From DASPKM01 sp963817075 (lineage in GTDB: Bacteria > Bacteroidota > Bacteroidia > Chitinophagales > Chitinophagaceae): a DNA stretch of 64,000 nt. The notes under the pieces were generated by a model. The model was given only the letters and a program-made list of their open reading frames with translations, had not been told where the DNA came from and ran no database searches. Made by a program: the position numbers and the translations under genes. The stretch covers positions 310,001 through 374,000 of the forward strand of contig CAWFMT010000009.1 of assembly GCA_963817075.1 (NCBI GenBank), in the 5' to 3' direction. Positions 54,335-62,793 of the stretch are shown one piece after another (position 1 is the first letter of the stretch; every line of letters starts with the position of its first letter).

Positions 54335-55558
54335 TCAAACTCTCGAACTCTCAACCTCCCTCGCCACCACATTCTTGTTATACTCAATCAATGCCTGTTC
54401 CAGACAATCCATCGCTCTATTAAGATTCGATGTATTCAAAACATACGCTAACCGAACTTCATTCTTCCCCAATCCTTTCGTTCCGTAAAATCCAGATGCG
54501 GGTGCAAGCATCACAGTTTCCTTCTTATACGAGAATGATTCAAGCAACCATTGACAAAAATTATCAGCATCTTCAACGGGGAGCCGGGCCATCGCATAAA
54601 ATGCACCACCAGGATTCGGACAAAAAACTCCGGGCATTGCATTAAGCCTCTTAACCAGGGTATCTCTTCGCAAAAGATATTCCGCCTTTGTAGCATCAAA
54701 ATAATTATCTGGAAGATCAACCGCCGCCTCTCCAAGGATCTGTGCAAATGAGGGAGGACTTAACCTCGCCTGGGCAAATTTCATGGCTGTATCCAGCAAA
54801 CGCTTATTCTTTGTAACAAATGCCCCGATTCTTCCACCGCAGGCGCTATATCTTTTTGAAATAGTGTCCATCAAAACAACGTGGTCGTCAATTCCACTTA
54901 AATGCATTGCACTTACATGTTCTCCGCCATAGCAGAACTCACGGTAAGCTTCATCCGCAAATAGGTATAAGTTATGTTTTTGAACGATTGCTTTAAGGGT
55001 TTCCATTTCCTCGCGACTGTAGAGGTACCCGGTGGGATTATTAGGATTGCAGATAACAATTGCTCTCGTTTTTTCTGTGATTGCCTTTTCAAACTCTTCA
55101 ATGGGCGGAAGCGCAAATCCTGTTTCTATACTGGATGTGATCGGTTTCACAATTACATCCGCAGCCACAGCAAATCCATTGTAGTTAGCATAAAAAGGCT
55201 CTGGAATAATCACTTCGTCGCCGGCATCAAGACAACTCATAAAACCAAAAAGAATAGCTTCCGATCCACCGGTTGTAACAATAATCTGGCTATAATCCAG
55301 ATCGATACCAGCCTTCCTATAATACTGAACGAGTTTCCTTCGATAAGATTCATTTCCGGCACTATGGCTATACTCCAATACTTTAAAGTCGGCATTCCTG
55401 ACTGCTGAAAGCACCGAAGGAGGGGTTTCAATATCTGGTTGCCCGATATTTAAGTGATAAACATGGATTCCCTTTCGCTTTGCGGCCTCAGCATAAGGAA
55501 CCAGTTTGCGGATTGGCGATGGCGGCATTTTTTCGCCTCTATGACTGATGGGTAACAT
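54335..55558 (-). CDS. Pyridoxal-phosphate aminotransferase, class I
   Basis: A 407-residue fold-type I enzyme (AspC/AlaT-like). YHLNIGQPDIETPP at the N-terminus, VTTGGSEAILFGF, NPNNPTGYLYS and the PLP-lysine region DTISKRYSACGGRIGAF are all present, with the Arg for the substrate carboxylate in NEVRLAYV. It transfers amino groups between an amino acid and a 2-oxo acid; the substrate (Asp, Ala or aromatic) is not clear. ATG at 55558. A TATCTTTG box (55564-55571, minus) lies only five bases upstream of it, suggesting a nearly leaderless transcript. Confidence 0.92.
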   Translation of the reverse strand: MLPISHRGEKMPPSPIRKLVPYAEAAKRKGIHVYHLNIGQPDIETPPSVLSAVRNADFKVLEYSHSAGNESYRRKLVQYYRKAGIDLDYSQIIVTTGGSEAILFGFMSCLDAGDEVIIPEPFYANYNGFAVAADVIVKPITSSIETGFALPPIEEFEKAITEKTRAIVICNPNNPTGYLYSREEMETLKAIVQKHNLYLFADEAYREFCYGGEHVSAMHLSGIDDHVVLMDTISKRYSACGGRIGAFVTKNKRLLDTAMKFAQARLSPPSFAQILGEAAVDLPDNYFDATKAEYLLRRDTLVKRLNAMPGVFCPNPGGAFYAMARLPVEDADNFCQWLLESFSYKKETVMLAPASGFYGTKGLGKNEVRLAYVLNTSNLNRAMDCLEQALIEYNKNVVAREVESSRV

Positions 55559-55563
55559 ACCGA

Positions 55564-55571
55564 CAAAGATA
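55564..55571 (-). promoter_or_regulatory. Probable -7 box of the aminotransferase gene
   Basis: TATCTTTG on the minus strand fits TAnnTTTG. It ends five bases from the ATG, so the mRNA would have little or no 5' UTR. No clear -33 element. Confidence 0.35.
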
Positions 55572-55610
55572 AGAGATAGGTTTACAGCTGCAGACTGATG
55601 TAAGGAGTCA

Positions 55611-55618
55611 TATTTTTG
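55611..55618 (+). promoter_or_regulatory. Probable -7 box of the histidine kinase gene
   Basis: TATTTTTG fits TAnnTTTG. A start site near 55623 would lie downstream of the TTG at 55621, which favours the ATG at 55654 as the true start codon. Confidence 0.35.
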
Positions 55619-55653
55619 TTTTGAATATATTCGCAGGTTTCAATAAAATCTCA

Positions 55654-57609
55654 ATGCCTGATCTTAAAGACTTCGTCCGTTTTGTGAGGCTAGATAAACT
55701 GAATGAGTTTATCGAGGTGAACCTGGAGATGCTTCGGGCTCTTAAGATGCCCTTACTTGATGCTTTTGCTAATTTGTCACAGGAAGACATCATGGAATCA
55801 ATGAAGAGAAGGGTTACTCAATTTCTCCATGGACTTGAATCAGGAACAGCAATCGACCAGGCAAAAAATGACCTCTCGGTCTGGGAAGCGGATAAAATTC
55901 CGGGTATTTCCAAGCAACAGATAGGATTGCCGGACATCATTCTTGGTTATTACGCACAAAAGGCTGCGCTCATAAAATTCCTGCCTCAATTCACGCAGGA
56001 TTCCAGGGATATGTTCACAATCATTCAGCAGTTGGATGGATACTATTTAGAAGTCCATCAACTCGCAATGGCCGCTTTGAATCGAATTGAGAAACAGAGC
56101 CAGGTAAAATTGCAGGAAAAAGAGGAACGACTCAAGGACCTTTTCGACAATGCGAGTGACCTAATACATTTCGCAACACCAGAAGGAAATCTTCTGTATG
56201 CAAACCGTGCGTGGCAGGAAGCGCTTGGTTATACCACAGAGGATTTGAAACACACAAATATTTATGATATCGTAGCTCCTGAGAATAAAGATATGTTCAT
56301 CAAGTATCGTAGCGCGGTACTGGAAAACGGAGAAAACGAAACCACCATTGTTTCAAAATTCCGTAAGAAAGATGGCAGCTATTCTACGGTAGAAGGTTTT
56401 ATATCCTGCAAATTCAGAAATGGAAAACCTGCATATACACGAGCGATAATGCGGGACATCACTAAGCGTCAGATAACAGAAGAACGACTTCAATTCTTTA
56501 CGCAGCAGCTTTTGGAAAGGGAGGAAAACTTCAGACATCTTATTCAAAATGCTCCTGATGCCATTATCGTCATAAACGAGGGTAGCATTATTCAACTTTG
56601 GAACCCAAAAGCGGAAGAATTGTTTGGCTGGAAAATGGAAGATGTCATTGGATTGAATTTGCTGGAAACTATAATTCCTGCAAGATATCATGAAGCTCAC
56701 CTGTCAGGAATGAGGAGACTTATCACTACGGGTCAGAGCAATATCCTGAATAGGTCTGTAGAAATTAGTGCAATGAATAAAAAGGGTGATGAATTTTATA
56801 TCTCGCTGACTATATCATCTTCTACATCAGCGGGAAGAAAACTTTTCATTGCATTTCTGCGGGATATCAGCGTGCAAAAGCAAAATGCGTTAGAACTTGA
56901 AGAAAGAACAAAACAATTAGAGAGGACGAACCTGGAATTGGAACAGTTTGCGTGGCTCACATCGCATGATCTTAAAGAACCTCTTAGAAAAATAATGACT
57001 TTCAGTGACCTGCTTTTGTCGAGGCATTCTGATGAGGCATCCGGTGATGGTCTGAGATACCTTCAAAAGATTAATTCCTCTGCAAATAGAATGGTAAAGT
57101 TGATCGATGCAATTCTTGTGTACTCCAATATATCCAGCGAGAAGAAACTCATGGAGCAAGTTGATCTCAACAAAGTTCTAAGAGGTGTGCTGCACGATCT
57201 TGAAATTGCGATAGGAAAGAGATCTGCAATTATTTCTACAGATATTCTCCCAACAATTGAGGCTGTTCCTTTCCAAATGCGTCAGCTTTTCCAGAACCTG
57301 ATCAGCAATGCACTAAAATACACACGGCCTGAAATTCAACCTGAGATCTCTATCAGTAGCCTGCAGCTTGGAAATGGACAAGTTAAGATCACATTTCATG
57401 ATAACGGAATTGGGTTTGATAATATGTATGCAGAGAAAATATTCCAGGTATTTCAGCGATTGGAAACGCAGGATAAATATGAGGGAACTGGAATTGGACT
57501 AGCGGTTTGCAAAAAAATAGTTGAAACACACCGCGGCACAATCAATGCTGAATCAGAAGAAGGGCAGGGCTCAAAGTTTATTCTCATTCTTCCTGTAAAG
57601 CAGGATTGA
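55654..57609 (+). CDS. Cytosolic PAS-domain sensor histidine kinase
   Basis: A 651-residue sensor kinase of a two-component system. The N-terminal 150 residues form a helical domain, reminiscent of RsbR-N-type sensors, with no membrane segment. Two PAS domains follow (about 155-275 and 300-410; NASDLIHFATPEGNLLYANRAW and NAPDAIIVINEGSIIQLWNPKAEELFGW), then a short coiled coil. The HisKA box has H438 (FAWLTSHDLKEPLRK), and the ATPase has N box QNLISNALKY, G1 DNGIGFDNMYAEKIF and G2 GTGIGLAVCKKIVE. No receiver is fused and no response regulator gene is adjacent, so it is an orphan; the signal is unknown. I chose the ATG at 55654 over an upstream TTG. Confidence 0.92.
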   Translation: MPDLKDFVRFVRLDKLNEFIEVNLEMLRALKMPLLDAFANLSQEDIMESMKRRVTQFLHGLESGTAIDQAKNDLSVWEADKIPGISKQQIGLPDIILGYYAQKAALIKFLPQFTQDSRDMFTIIQQLDGYYLEVHQLAMAALNRIEKQSQVKLQEKEERLKDLFDNASDLIHFATPEGNLLYANRAWQEALGYTTEDLKHTNIYDIVAPENKDMFIKYRSAVLENGENETTIVSKFRKKDGSYSTVEGFISCKFRNGKPAYTRAIMRDITKRQITEERLQFFTQQLLEREENFRHLIQNAPDAIIVINEGSIIQLWNPKAEELFGWKMEDVIGLNLLETIIPARYHEAHLSGMRRLITTGQSNILNRSVEISAMNKKGDEFYISLTISSSTSAGRKLFIAFLRDISVQKQNALELEERTKQLERTNLELEQFAWLTSHDLKEPLRKIMTFSDLLLSRHSDEASGDGLRYLQKINSSANRMVKLIDAILVYSNISSEKKLMEQVDLNKVLRGVLHDLEIAIGKRSAIISTDILPTIEAVPFQMRQLFQNLISNALKYTRPEIQPEISISSLQLGNGQVKITFHDNGIGFDNMYAEKIFQVFQRLETQDKYEGTGIGLAVCKKIVETHRGTINAESEEGQGSKFILILPVKQD

Positions 57610-57642
57610 GCTTCTCGCAGCATGAATGATATCCTCACCCGC

Positions 57643-57680
57643 CTCGCGAAGCGAGCCACCCTCTCTACCATGTGGAGAGG
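57643..57680. repeat. Two hairpins downstream of the histidine kinase
   Basis: CTCGC-GAA-GCGAG (57643-57655) and CCTCTCTAC-CAT-GTGGAGAGG (57660-57680, one G-T pair) in tandem. No U-tract follows on the plus strand, so this is either a processing or Rho-type end, or a dispersed repeat. Confidence 0.45.
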
Positions 57681-57723
57681 AAAAATAGGTTGATTGCTTT
57701 CGTAGTAATTGATAGGTATAAGC

Positions 57724-57749
57724 AAAAAAAAATCCCCTGACAGGGGATT
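57724..57749 (-). terminator. Intrinsic terminator of the DUF1573 genes
   Basis: Minus strand AATCCCCTG-T-CAGGGGATT followed by a run of T. It lies 26 bases after the stop of the 57775 gene. Confidence 0.85.
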
Positions 57750-57774
57750 CATAATTTATTATAAGTAAGATTAT

Positions 57775-58233
57775 TTACTTCTTTGGATTTGACTTTGAGT
57801 TGCTCTTGGATGCCTGAAATTTGGCAAAATCTTCATCGTTCAAAACTTCACCGGTAATCGTTAACTGAGTTGGTACATCAATACCCGCAACCTTAACGGT
57901 TATTGACTTGGAAAAAACTCCCAAACTTGCTGCATTGAATCCGGCAGTTATCTTATCTGTTTTTCCTTTAGCAATAGCTGCCTGAGGCCATGTGGGAGTT
58001 GTGCAACCGCATGATGCCTGTGCATGCTCAATCACTATTGGTTGGCTGGATATATTGCTGAACTGGAAATCATGAGTAACAGGTACACCTACCTTGATCT
58101 TCCCAAAATCATATTTTACTTCTTTGAATTTAATAAAATCATCAGCCTTTTTTTGGGTGGCCTGAGTACCATCCTGAGCCATCATTACTATGGATAGAAA
58201 CAAGACTGAGATTGCCATCATTGCTTTCTTCAT
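57775..58233 (-). CDS. Secreted DUF1573 protein
   Basis: About 152 residues from ATG 58233, with a signal peptide (MKKAMMAISVLFLSIVMMAQ). The DUF1573 domain follows: FKEVKYDFGKIKVGVPVTHDF, the conserved ASCGCTTPTWPQAAI and a Gly-turn pattern. The fold is an Ig-like beta sandwich, common and abundant in Bacteroidota, of uncertain function. The C-terminus is Ser/Lys-rich (SNSKSNPKK). It follows another DUF1573 gene by 17 bases and is expected to be co-transcribed. A TTG three codons upstream (58242) is a less likely start. Confidence 0.88.
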   Translation of the reverse strand: MKKAMMAISVLFLSIVMMAQDGTQATQKKADDFIKFKEVKYDFGKIKVGVPVTHDFQFSNISSQPIVIEHAQASCGCTTPTWPQAAIAKGKTDKITAGFNAASLGVFSKSITVKVAGIDVPTQLTITGEVLNDEDFAKFQASKSNSKSNPKK

Positions 58234-58250
58234 ACGAATCAAAATTTATT

Positions 58251-58700
58251 TTATTGAAGAGATTGTCTTAAAAGTTTTACGCTTGAATTTTCCGGAGCGG
58301 AAGAAGGTGGAGCTTTATAGACTACACCTTTAATGACCAAAATCTTGGTCTTATTCTCCATATACTGAATTGTAATTGTTTTTTCAAAAGCACCTTCAGC
58401 ATATGCATTGTATCCAACGATGATCTTTGAAGATGCACCAGGTGCAATTTCTTCTTTACTCCATTGAGGCGTAGTGCAACCACAAGCTGCCTGCACGTTA
58501 TCTAATTTCAATGGTGCATTGCTGGTATTTACAATCTCAAAAACATAGGTTGCGGGTCTGCCCTGTGGGATCTTCCCGAAATCATGGGACATTTCCTTTA
58601 CCAGGAGAACTTCCGGGCTGGCAATAGGATTGACAGCATTTTGGGCCTTAAGACCCATAAACATCATCAAAATTCCGAGTGTAAATATTAGCTTTTGCAT
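58251..58700 (-). CDS. Secreted DUF1573 protein
   Basis: About 149 residues starting at ATG 58700 (MQKLIFTLGILMMFMGLKAQ is a signal peptide; an ATG 24 bases earlier is in frame but unlikely). The single DUF1573 domain contains MSHDFGKIPQGRPATYVF and AACGCTTPQWSKEEIAPG, clearly paralogous to the product of 57775. The pair is likely a tandem duplication followed by divergence. Envelope location and a role in lipoprotein/stress are possible but not shown. Confidence 0.88.
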   Translation of the reverse strand: MQKLIFTLGILMMFMGLKAQNAVNPIASPEVLLVKEMSHDFGKIPQGRPATYVFEIVNTSNAPLKLDNVQAACGCTTPQWSKEEIAPGASSKIIVGYNAYAEGAFEKTITIQYMENKTKILVIKGVVYKAPPSSAPENSSVKLLRQSLQ

Positions 58701-58812
58701 AGTGTAGAGGGTAAAATTAAACATTAAACGTCAGCCATACCAACAAAATTTCAGTCACTCACTTTTTTTTAACAAGCGGTAAACCAAGGCATATTTCAGG
58801 ACATATTTCCTC

Positions 58813-58820
58813 TATTTTTG
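58813..58820 (+). promoter_or_regulatory. Probable -7 box of the E1 dehydrogenase gene
   Basis: TATTTTTG fits TAnnTTTG and lies five bases before the ATG at 58826, again suggesting a nearly leaderless mRNA. No -33 element could be assigned. Confidence 0.35.
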
Positions 58821-58825
58821 TTGAA

Positions 58826-61219
58826 ATGGAATCTACCGCGCAAGCCGATTTATTAGCCGAACAAAAGCTATCCTTCGACAAGTTTCGGGAGGAGGTCTTA
58901 ACGGACTATGAAATCGTTTGTGAAAGCCGGGAAGCCAGTCTGTTAGCACGAAAAGAAGTACTTACAGGCAAGGCCAAATTTGGAATTTTCGGGGATGGCA
59001 AGGAAGTGCCCCAGGTTGCAATGGCCAAGTTCTTCCGTCCAGGAGATTTCAGGGCAGGGTATTACCGGGACCAGACCTTTATGTTTGCGGCAGGATTGGC
59101 CTCAATCGAACAGTTTTTTGCTCAGTTATATGCTGACCCTGATATTACACATGACCCTTTTAGCGCCGGACGCCAGATGAATTCCCATTTTGCAACTCCT
59201 TTTGTGGATGAGAATGGTGAATGGGTTGATTTGGCAAATAAGAAAAACGTTTCCTCCGATATTGCCCCAACAGCCGGACAAATGCCGAGATCACTCGGGT
59301 TGGCCTTTGCATCTAAATTATTCCGCCATTCGGAGGTGCTTCAGGATTATCATCATCTGAGCAATAATGGAAATGAGGTTTGCTTTTGCACAATCGGAGA
59401 TGCATCAACTTCAGAAGGTCAATTCTGGGAAACCATGAATGCTGCGGCTGTCCTCCAGGTTCCACTTGCTGTATTTGTTTGGGACGATGGATATGGAATT
59501 TCTGTTCCCAAAAAATATCAGACGGCAAAGGGTTCGATCTCAGAAGCTTTAAAAGGATTGCAAAAGAAAGAAGGTACAAATGGCATCGATATATATAGAG
59601 TGAAAGCCTGGGATTATGCTGGCATGTGTGAAGTATTTGAATCAGCCATTCAAAAGATTCGTGACACGCATATACCTGCACTCTTTCATGTTGAGGAAGT
59701 GACCCAGCCTCAGGGACACTCTACTTCCGGAAGTCATGAACGATATAAACCGCCAGAAAGGCTTACATGGGAGAGGGAATGGGATTGCATTCGCAAGATG
59801 AGGGAATGGATAATTGATAATGCACTTGCGAGTGAGGAAGAATTAGAGGACCTGGAATCAAAGGCAAAACAAAAAGTGAGGACCGATCGTATTGCGGCCT
59901 GGCAAGCATTTCTTCTGCCAATTAAGGGACAGGTTGAAAAGGTTGCTGAATTATTCGGCGATCTTATTAAATCAGGAGCTGATAGTGATGGTCAGTTACA
60001 AAAAATAGTAAATAGTCTTACAGGCATACGTGAACCTTTGAGGAGAGATGTAATGAAGGCCCTGCATAATTCCATGCTTATTGCGGGAGATTCATTGCAG
60101 GCCCAGGAGTTAAGAGAATATTTTTCTCAATTGAAAACTGAAAACAAAGAATATTTCAATTCACTTCTTTATAATGAAGGACCCAAGAGTGCTTTGAAGC
60201 AGGTGGATGTTCCGGCCAAGTTTGAGAAAGATTCTCCAGTAGTGAACGGGTTTGAAATATTGAACCGGTATTTCGACCAGCTTTTCTCAAGCAACAATCA
60301 GGTGATTGCATTTGGTGAAGACCTGGGACAGATCGGCGACGTGAACCAGGGATTTGCTGGATTGCAATTAAAACATGGGGATACAAGAATATTCGATACA
60401 GGCATCCGTGAGGTTACAATTATAGGACAGGGAATTGGTCTTGCACTTCGCGGACTTCGCCCTATTGCTGAGGTTCAATATCTCGACTACCTTCTCTATT
60501 GCTTACAAACTCTTAGTGATGATGCCGCAACACTTCACTATAGAACCAAAGGACAACAGAGTTGTCCGCTTATTGTGCGCACCCGTGGACACAGGCTTGA
60601 AGGAATCTGGCATAGCGGTTCACCAATGGGTATGGTTATAAATTCACTTCGGGGAATGTATGTATGCGTTCCGCGAAACATGACCCAGGCTGCAGGAATG
60701 TATAACACACTCTTGCAAAGCAATGATCCCGCGATCGTAATTGAATGCCTGAATGGATACAGACTAAAGGAAAAATTCCCTACTAATATTCTTGAATTCA
60801 AAGTTGCATTAGGAAAGCCGGAGGTTCTAAGAGAAGGAACCGATATGACCATTGTTTCATATGGTTCAGTCCTTAGAATTATTGATGAAGCTTCCAAAGT
60901 ATTGGATACAATGGGAATCAGTTGCGAGGTAATAGATGTTCAGACCTTACTACCATTCGATATTCAACATTCAATCCTGGAATCTTTGAAGAAAACAAAT
61001 CGAATTCTTTTTGTTGATGAAGATGTTCCTGGCGGTGCAGCTGCATTCATGTTTAATCAGGTGTTGGAAGTTCAAGGCGGCTATCGCTGGTTGGATGTTG
61101 CTCCAAGAACACTAACAGGTCAGGAACACAGACCAGCCTATGGTTCAGATGGTGATTACTTCAGCAAACCCAATCTTGAAGATATAATTACCGTTGTTCG
61201 TGAGATGATGGCTGAATGA
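58826..61219 (+). CDS. 2-oxoacid dehydrogenase E1, fused alpha and beta subunits
   Basis: Thiamine-diphosphate-dependent first enzyme of a 2-oxoacid dehydrogenase complex (branched-chain or pyruvate type), decarboxylating the 2-oxoacid and acylating E2 lipoyl. The 797 residues fuse E1-alpha (ThDP motif GDASTSEGQFWETMN near residue 192-206; GYGISVP; HSTSGSHERY phosphorylation-loop-like region) with E1-beta (from about 480: IAFGEDLGQIGDVNQGFAG, PIAEVQYLDYLLYCLQ, VVRE at the end). Fusion of alpha and beta in one chain is common in Bacteroidota. No E2 or E3 gene is adjacent. Substrate is not settled. Confidence 0.93.
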   Translation: MESTAQADLLAEQKLSFDKFREEVLTDYEIVCESREASLLARKEVLTGKAKFGIFGDGKEVPQVAMAKFFRPGDFRAGYYRDQTFMFAAGLASIEQFFAQLYADPDITHDPFSAGRQMNSHFATPFVDENGEWVDLANKKNVSSDIAPTAGQMPRSLGLAFASKLFRHSEVLQDYHHLSNNGNEVCFCTIGDASTSEGQFWETMNAAAVLQVPLAVFVWDDGYGISVPKKYQTAKGSISEALKGLQKKEGTNGIDIYRVKAWDYAGMCEVFESAIQKIRDTHIPALFHVEEVTQPQGHSTSGSHERYKPPERLTWEREWDCIRKMREWIIDNALASEEELEDLESKAKQKVRTDRIAAWQAFLLPIKGQVEKVAELFGDLIKSGADSDGQLQKIVNSLTGIREPLRRDVMKALHNSMLIAGDSLQAQELREYFSQLKTENKEYFNSLLYNEGPKSALKQVDVPAKFEKDSPVVNGFEILNRYFDQLFSSNNQVIAFGEDLGQIGDVNQGFAGLQLKHGDTRIFDTGIREVTIIGQGIGLALRGLRPIAEVQYLDYLLYCLQTLSDDAATLHYRTKGQQSCPLIVRTRGHRLEGIWHSGSPMGMVINSLRGMYVCVPRNMTQAAGMYNTLLQSNDPAIVIECLNGYRLKEKFPTNILEFKVALGKPEVLREGTDMTIVSYGSVLRIIDEASKVLDTMGISCEVIDVQTLLPFDIQHSILESLKKTNRILFVDEDVPGGAAAFMFNQVLEVQGGYRWLDVAPRTLTGQEHRPAYGSDGDYFSKPNLEDIITVVREMMAE

Positions 61220-61249
61220 GGCCAAAGACGTTGTACGTTGAGCGGAGAT

Positions 61250-61312
61250 CGTGAGTCGTGAGACGTGAGACGTGAGTCGTGAGACGTGAGTCGTGAGACG
61301 TGAGACGTGAAT
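61250..61312. repeat. Heptamer array, nine units (CGTGAGT/CGTGAGA)
   Basis: Unit order by the last base: T, A, A, T, A, T, A, A, then CGTGAAT. Where T is followed by A the DNA reads GTC-GTGA-GAC, a three-base stem with a GNRA-type loop. After it comes a CAAACACT tandem (about 61323-61352). The rest of the spacer 61313-61456 shows no gene. Confidence 0.85.
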
Positions 61313-61456
61313 CGTGGGGACCAAAACACTCAAACACTCAAACACTCAAACTCCCTAGCCACAACATTTCGGTGCTAACTGATCTGGTTACTCAAACCGG
61401 AACTGATACATATTCTACCTCCTGCTTTTTCTAATTTCACGCTACAACATACAGCC

Positions 61457-62284
61457 ATGACTTTATACCAGGTTGATTCATTCACAGATCAAATATTTAA
61501 AGGAAACCCCGCGGGTGTTATCCCATTAAGCAACTGGTTGCCTGAAGACCTAATGCAGAAAATTGCAATGGAAAACAATTTAAGTGAAACAGCTTTTTTT
61601 GTACCCGTAGAAGATGGATTTCACGAAGCTTCATTCCATATCAGGTGGTTCACTCCTAATTATGAGATAGATTTGTGCGGACATGCAACTCTTGCCTCAG
61701 CATTTATAATTAAAGAACACCTTCTTCCATCTGTAAAAACTATTAATTTCTTAACTGAGAAAGCAGGACAGTTAAGAGTTACATGCGAAGAAGGAAAATA
61801 CTCAATGGATTTTCCCAGCAGAATGCCACAGCCATGTGAAATTCCAAAGGAACTTTTTCCTTCGCTCGGCATCACTGAAGCTGTGGAAGTTTTGAAATCC
61901 AGGGATTATTTTGTGGTGTTGAAAGATGAAGTGGCGATCAAAAACCTTAATCCTGATTTTAACCTGATGAGTAAGCTGGATACAATTGGAGTAATTGTAA
62001 CAGCGCCTGGAACTTCGGCTGATTTTGTTTCACGTTGTTTTTATCCCGGTGCTGGAATTCCGGAAGATTCTGTGACAGGTTCGGCACATTGCAATATCAT
62101 TCCATACTGGAGCCAAAAAACGGGAATGAAAAAATTCTTTGCCAAACAATTATCAGAACGTGGGGGCGATATCTGGTGCGAGTTTAAAGGTGAGCGGGTA
62201 TTGATCATTGGGACTGCCGTCTCATTTCTAAAGGCAGAGATCCAGGAGCACAAACTGGAACAGGTATTTGAAAAGTTGAATTGA
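61457..62284 (+). CDS. PhzF family isomerase/epimerase-like protein
   Basis: A 275-residue protein of the PhzF/DAP-epimerase-like fold. Near the N-terminus VDSFTDQIFKGNPAGVI and the catalytic glutamate E44 in NNLSETAFF; then YEIDLCGHATLASA; and the C-terminal half-domain signature GIPEDSVTGSAHCNIIPYW. Members range from phenazine biosynthesis to general isomerases. No phenazine genes are seen here, so the role is unknown. It is a single gene, separated from E1 by a repeat-rich spacer. Confidence 0.9.
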   Translation: MTLYQVDSFTDQIFKGNPAGVIPLSNWLPEDLMQKIAMENNLSETAFFVPVEDGFHEASFHIRWFTPNYEIDLCGHATLASAFIIKEHLLPSVKTINFLTEKAGQLRVTCEEGKYSMDFPSRMPQPCEIPKELFPSLGITEAVEVLKSRDYFVVLKDEVAIKNLNPDFNLMSKLDTIGVIVTAPGTSADFVSRCFYPGAGIPEDSVTGSAHCNIIPYWSQKTGMKKFFAKQLSERGGDIWCEFKGERVLIIGTAVSFLKAEIQEHKLEQVFEKLN

Positions 62285-62301
62285 TCCTTTCGAAAAAAAA
62301 T

Positions 62302-62697
62302 CTATTCTAAAAATCTGGCTTTCATTTCAGGACTAGGGATCATGCATTCATCCTTCTTTCCAAACCATCGATATCGATTCTTTGCTATTACATTATAGAC
62401 AAAATCCCTTAGGAACTTTGGGAAGATCTTCAATGCTTTTGTCCATTTCCATCCCTTCAAGACTGATGAAACCATTAAGGCCGCAGTAGACCTTGTATAA
62501 ACAATCCCGTCTTTATATAGAATGAATGAGTTCAGAACATCCTGCGGCAAATTGTGATCCTTTAATAGTTGTTGTCCGTAACGGGATTGAAGTGATGCGA
62601 ATTGAAAGACTTTTTCTTTATCTCTTTTAATGATGAATTGAACACTTGCATTGCAAAGGTTACAAACACCATCAAAAAGTATCACAGGTGCATTCAT
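62302..62697 (-). CDS. DCC family (DUF393) thiol-disulfide oxidoreductase-like protein
   Basis: A 131-residue protein. The start VILFDGVCNLCNASVQFIIKRD contains the DxxCxxC motif (thioredoxin-fold DCC family) and FASLQSRYGQQLL, GIVYTRSTAAL follow. It probably makes redox or disulfide exchanges, but most DCC proteins are uncharacterised. It is separated from the YebC gene on the same strand by a 96-base repeat-containing spacer. Confidence 0.9.
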   Translation of the reverse strand: MNAPVILFDGVCNLCNASVQFIIKRDKEKVFQFASLQSRYGQQLLKDHNLPQDVLNSFILYKDGIVYTRSTAALMVSSVLKGWKWTKALKIFPKFLRDFVYNVIAKNRYRWFGKKDECMIPSPEMKARFLE

Positions 62698-62699
62698 GA

Positions 62700-62781
62700 A
62701 CGAATGAAAAATGAAAAATGTAAAATGAAAAATGTATTCCTTCCTGGCGAAGCCTGGCGTCTTTGCGTCTTAGCGGTTAAA
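62700..62781. repeat. ATGAAAA simple repeat and half CGCAAAG element
   Basis: 62700-62735 is an AAAATGTAAAATGAAAA-type run (also at 54203 and 14708). 62739-62781 reads TTCCTGGCGAAGCCTGGCGTC, then TTTGCGTCTTAGCGGTTAA, the right-hand half of the dispersed element, ending beside the YebC stop. Confidence 0.55.
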
Positions 62782-62793
62782 AAAAATTACTTA

